Below are positions 59,971-64,000 of a stretch of 64,000 nucleotides of DNA, in pieces. The stretch comes from Panonychus citri. Lineage: Eukaryota > Arthropoda > Arachnida > Trombidiformes > Tetranychidae. Position 1 is the stretch's first letter; every line of letters begins with the position of its first letter. Location of the stretch: assembly GCF_014898815.1 (NCBI RefSeq), contig NW_026515407.1:1-64000 (forward strand), in the 5' to 3' direction. Under the pieces are notes generated by a model. It was not told where the DNA came from. It saw nothing but the letters and a program-made list of their open reading frames with translations, and made no database searches. The position numbers were made by a program, and so were the translations under genes.

Positions 59971-62900
59971 ATGATGATTTTAAGCCGATTCTCTTTATCA
60001 AAACAGTTAATTTCTTGCAATAATTTACGATTTATTTCCTATTCAAGATTTAATTCAATTCCATTGACCTCTAGTCATTCCAATTTCTCACAATCAACAA
60101 ACCAGCGAAGATTCAATTCATCCAAATCATCGTAAGTCTACAAATTCATTTCTATTCATTTGTTTATTTCTCTTCTAATTTGATCTTTGTTTTTGTTTTG
60201 ATTTTCTTTTCTCTCTCAACCAGAACTTTCATTCTTCACCCATACTCATATGCTTATGGTGTTTCTCCAGCTAATCTAGAATATTATTCCATTGGTGATG
60301 CTCTACAATTAAGTTCTGATCAACGTGAGTAATTAAAGGTCTCGGTGAAGGTTTTGGCGATCAGCTGATTAGAGCCTAAGGTTTACTTTTCCTTTACCTT
60401 AATGATAAGATTAATTTACTTGATTTGGTTTCTCTTTTTAAAGGTAATTCCCAACCTGCGATAATTAGTGGCCATCAGAAAATAGTTAAATCATTTGGTG
60501 ATCTAAATAAGGAAGTTAATCAACTGGTTGATTCATTTGATTCTGTCCTTGGATTGACTAAAGGTGATGTTGTCTCTTTGTGGTCATCAAATTGTTATGA
60601 ATGGATATTAATTCAATTGGCTTGTGCTCGCTATGGATTAATTTTGTGTACCCTTAATCCAGTTTACAAATTACCCGAACTGGAATATGCTCTTGCCAAG
60701 TCGGGGGCCAAAGTTTTATTCGTACCTGGTCAGTCTTCCCAACAAACGGTGGTCAATGATTTCGCCAACATAGCGAGTAAATTGAATAGGAAAACTAATC
60801 CAACTCTTGAGAAATTGGTTCAAATGGATGGAGACAATTTAACTTCATTAGAATTTGACAAATTCCCTTTAAATCAATTGTTATCATCGAGTGATGGATC
60901 AACTACAACTTCATTAAGAGTCAATAGTGATGATCCAGCGATCATCATGTTCACTTCGGTAATACAGATCAATCCGAATACAATTACCAACTTTTCATTT
61001 CAATGTTTCTAATCATAGGGAACAACCGGTAAACCTAAAGGAGCCTTATTATCACATTGTAATCTAATCAACAATGCACAATTAACTGCTCGAAGACTTG
61101 GTCTTGATGAACCAGGAACTGTTGCCGCTATTCCAGTTCCTCTTTTCCACATCTTCGGTCTTGTCTATGGGATCACAATGATGGCCCGAATGGGAATCAC
61201 AATCACTCTTTCTGGTTATCGTTACAATGTTAAGAGTTTGGTTGAGACAATTAATGAAAATAACTGTTCCCATGCAATGATTGTTCCAGCGATGACGATT
61301 GATTTAATCAATTATCTAGAGAAAAACAACATCACTATGCCTTCACTTAAAAGTTTGTATTGGTCTCAAATTGACCTCGAACAATCAAACTAATCACCAT
61401 TTTCTATTTTTAATTGTAGCCGTGATCACCGGTTCAGCTCCAACCACCGTTGAAACTGTTCATAGATTCTTGAAAGTAAATCCTCACACTGAGAATTACC
61501 TTATTCGTTATGGATCCACAGAAACTGGTACTGATTCTAAATTTAATTGCTGCTTGAACGGCTTTAATTAAACTTTACTTTCTCTCTCTCTCTCTCTTCG
61601 AGGTGGATGTATGACGATGCCTCACCGTGGAGATAAACCCGATGTAACTAAGGATAATGTTGGCACCCCTTTGGAAATGACTGAGGTTAAAATTGTTGAT
61701 CGAAAAACTGGAAATATCACCAAAATCGGTGAACAAGGTAAATCAAATCAAATTGATCGATTGTCCAATAATTACTCTTAATTTAATATTAAATCTTCTT
61801 TAGGTGAACTTTATGTTAGAGGTCATCATGTTATGTTGGGCTATTGGAAAGACGATGAGAAAACAAAGGAAACAATTACAAATTCAAATTGGTTCATCTC
61901 CGGGTAAGGAATTGGGAATTAAGGCAGAGGAAGAATTTTTCAAATTGACTATTGTATCTCAATTTCTATCTTTCTAAATAGTTTTTTTGTTGTTTGTTAA
62001 TTGTGTTGATTGGGATGGTGTTGTTGGTGAAGATGATGATGATTATGAGCTTATCATCCCATTCACTTTGATGATCATGATTTTGAATAAAAAAGTTTCA
62101 TTTCCATTGACACGGCAAAGGGAAAAATGACACTTTTGGTGACAGATAATGAGGTTTTTTTTTCTGTAAATCTATCGAGTTACTATTTCTTTTAAGAACA
62201 TTTTTTATTCTCATCTTGATCATCATTCTTATCACTATCATCATCATCATTATCAACATGAGATTCATTTTCTTTTTCTCACTGTTCTCATCAATTTCTT
62301 ATTACTCTCTTTCGTATAAATTGTTATCTAGTTTTTCGAACTTTTTTGCAGATCATCATAGTTCGAATTGAGTTTTACTATTTTTGAACTTTAACCCTTT
62401 CCTCTAGTTTATCATGTCGTTTTCCCTCCTTAAATAAGAATCTGGAGATTCAACATCTTTTCTCTCTCTCTCTCTCTCTTTCTCTCTTTGATGTTAACAG
62501 TGATATCGCCACAATGGACGAAAATGGTTATGTAAGATTAGTCGGACGAGCCAAAGAATTGATCATTCGTGGAGGTGAAAATGTTTACCCAAAGGAGATT
62601 GAAGAGTTACTTCATCAACATCCACTGTCCTTGAAGCATTTGTCAGTATTTCTTAATCCATAATGATTAATAATCGATAATCTAAATTTAATAAGTGAAT
62701 TATTTGAATATTTTTATCTTTCAGGTTTGTGGTGTTCCGGATGAGCGAATGGGGGAAGAAATTTGTGCTTGGGTTAAGCTGAAAGACGCTGAGGGTGCAA
62801 AAGATTTGACGGTCGATGAAATAAGAAAATTCTGTAAAGAAAAGGTGAGACTAAATCTAAGAGATTAAATCTTCAATTAGAGAATTAACTATTAATTAGA

Positions 62901-63053
62901 AATTTTGTATTTTCATATTTTCCAGATTTCTTATTTCAAAGTTCCTAAATATGTACTATTCGTCGAAGATTTCCTCGAACTCCAACTGGAAAAGCTCAAA
63001 AATTCATGATGACAGAGAAATCGATTGAAATATTTGGACTTTCTTCGAAATGA
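59971..63053 (+). CDS. ACSF2: Medium-chain acyl-CoA synthetase, mitochondrial (ACSF2 type), ten exons
   Basis: Exons: 59971-60131, 60224-60324, 60444-60958, 61019-61352, 61420-61527, 61603-61737, 61804-61903, 62501-62641, 62725-62844, 62926-63053. The product of about 614 residues matches the family. The N-terminus (MMILSRFSLSKQL, Arg/Ser/Asn-rich) looks like a mitochondrial presequence. ANL-superfamily motifs: TSGTTGKPKGA (ATP loop, split by intron 3), YGSTETG, SGDIATMDENGYVRLVGR, KELIIRGGENVYPKEIE and the catalytic Lys in PRTPTGK. It activates fatty acids to acyl-CoA using ATP. Two exons lack one base each: exon 8 near 62625 and exon 10 near 62973. Read literally, the frame breaks at both places. 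AATAAA lies at 63066-63071. A 402-bp duplicate of exon 3 lies downstream. Confidence 0.9.
61904..62500. other. Intron 7 of ACSF2, carrying the duplicated block
   Basis: At 597 bp it is much longer than this gene's other introns (60-119 bp). Nearly all the excess is the 442-bp block shared with the sidestep-like intron, followed by a TC tract (62459-62487) just before the acceptor. Confidence 0.85.
62012..62453. repeat. Duplicated block, copy 2 (ACSF2 intron 7)
   Basis: The same sequence and orientation as 35295-35738, about 98% identical by eye. Neither end shows terminal inverted repeats or a target-site duplication. Confidence 0.92.
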
Positions 63054-63065
63054 TTAACTTATTTC

Positions 63066-63071
63066 AATAAA
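63066..63071 (+). terminator. ACSF2 polyadenylation signal
   Basis: A canonical AATAAA lies 13 bp after the expected ACSF2 stop codon. Confidence 0.6.
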
Positions 63072-63250
63072 CGGGATCCATTCGATTGTTATTGATGTAA
63101 AAGTTATGCATGATTCTAATCAATTATTTCTTTAAATATAAGTAATGAACTAAGTTAATAAATGTATCAATACTTTAAAGATTGGGACCAGAGTAAATTC
63201 AAACTCTGTTGATTAATTAATGAAAGTTAAAGAAAAGTTGATCAAAGATG

Positions 63251-63652
63251 TGATGTTGTCTCTTTGTGGTCATCAAATTGTTATGAATGGATATTAATTC
63301 AATTGGCTTGTGCTCGCTATGGATTAATTTTGTGTACCCTTAATCCAGTTTACAAATTACCTGAATTGGAATATGCTCTTGCCAAGTCGGGGGCCAAAGT
63401 TTTATTCGTACCTGGTCAGTCTTCCCAACAAACGGTGGTCAATGATTTCGCCAACATAGCGAGTAAATTGAATAGGAAAACTAATCCAACTCTTGAGAAA
63501 TTGGTTCAAATTGATGGTGACAATTTAACTTCATTAGAATTTGACAAATTCTCTTTAAATCAATTGTTATCATCGAGTGATGGATCAACTACAACTTCAT
63601 TGAGAGTCAATAGTGATGATCCAGCGATCATCATGTTCACTTCGGTAATACA
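63251..63652 (+). pseudogene. Partial duplicate of ACSF2 exon 3
   Basis: It matches 60565-60966 with six substitutions and no gaps. The copy begins inside the exon (TGATGTTGTCTC) and ends 8 bp into the following intron (GTAATACA). The substitutions cause Met-to-Ile and Pro-to-Ser changes; the others appear silent. No start, no exon 4 (GTTG loop) and no promoter are seen, so it cannot make an enzyme. The open frame continuing to 63734 is read-through. Confidence 0.9.
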
Positions 63653-64000
63653 AGTTAATCTCCATCTTTGGTCGTGTCTCTGGGAATCTTTATCAATCTT
63701 AATTGCTATTGTTGAGATACACAGTTTGTGTTAAATTGTTTTGTATTTTTAAGTCAAAACGATTCAACTTGGAAAAATCTAACTGGAACAATTTACAATG
63801 TTTACTTTCACTATATTATAATTTAAACTATTGATGTTTATTAAGCGAAGGTTAAAGTTTTAATTAATTTGGGTTAATATAATTAAGTTGATCAAATAGC
63901 TAATTGGCATCAATTAGTAAATTAACAATCTACTATCCTAGTAATCAACTAAGAGTTAAACTGTAACAATGATTAAATTGTTAAAAGAATGATTGAGACA
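63653..64000. other. AT-rich sequence to the end of the window
   Basis: No feature seen. In particular, no further ACSF2 exon follows the duplicated exon. Confidence 0.6.

Overview
This is a eukaryotic nuclear window, AT-rich and split by introns, with clear GT-AG splice sites. A complete sidestep-type receptor (a family I know from arthropods) and TTAGG-type telomere-like units point to an arthropod. The style (AT-rich, Gly-rich secreted protein, ATC/GAT microsatellites) would fit a mite or another chelicerate, but that is inference.

Layout. (1) 1-10,040 is an accessory, rearranged zone: a small secreted Gly-rich protein; a MITE-like inverted-repeat element; the C-terminal part of COG3 on the minus strand; an unidentified fragment; a defective Ty3/gypsy retrotransposon on the minus strand; a fragment of the COG3 N-terminus; and a second, near-identical LTR. 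The COG3 pieces are in the right order and strand for one gene, but the retroelement lies between them and the middle of the protein is missing. (2) 10,505-58,075 is one 48-kb plus-strand gene for a sidestep-family cell-surface receptor. I resolve 13 coding exons: signal peptide, five Ig domains, an Fn3 domain, a transmembrane helix and a cytoplasmic tail with tyrosine motifs and a PDZ-type C-terminus. Every junction up to exon 11 is phase 1. Introns reach 16 kb and 10 kb and hold no second gene I can see. (3) 58,990-63,080 holds two compact mitochondrial genes on the plus strand: the chaperonin HSP10 (two exons, with a heat-shock element upstream) and an ACSF2-type acyl-CoA synthetase (ten exons). 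(4) A 402-bp partial copy of ACSF2 exon 3 lies just downstream.

Three host exons (sidestep Fn3 exon, ACSF2 exons 8 and 10) are each exactly one base short of an otherwise well-preserved reading frame. Uncorrected assembly errors explain this more easily than three dying genes. Non-coding structure worth attention: a 9-mer (GAACTTTTT) and the tetramer CATG (often as TCATGA) that are strongly over-represented in the sidestep introns; a 444-bp block shared between a sidestep intron and an ACSF2 intron; and two phase-compatible alternative exon chains for the receptor's tail. I do not see a clearly new molecular system here. The strongest leads are the disrupted COG3/retroelement locus, the recurring intronic motifs and the possible alternative tails.
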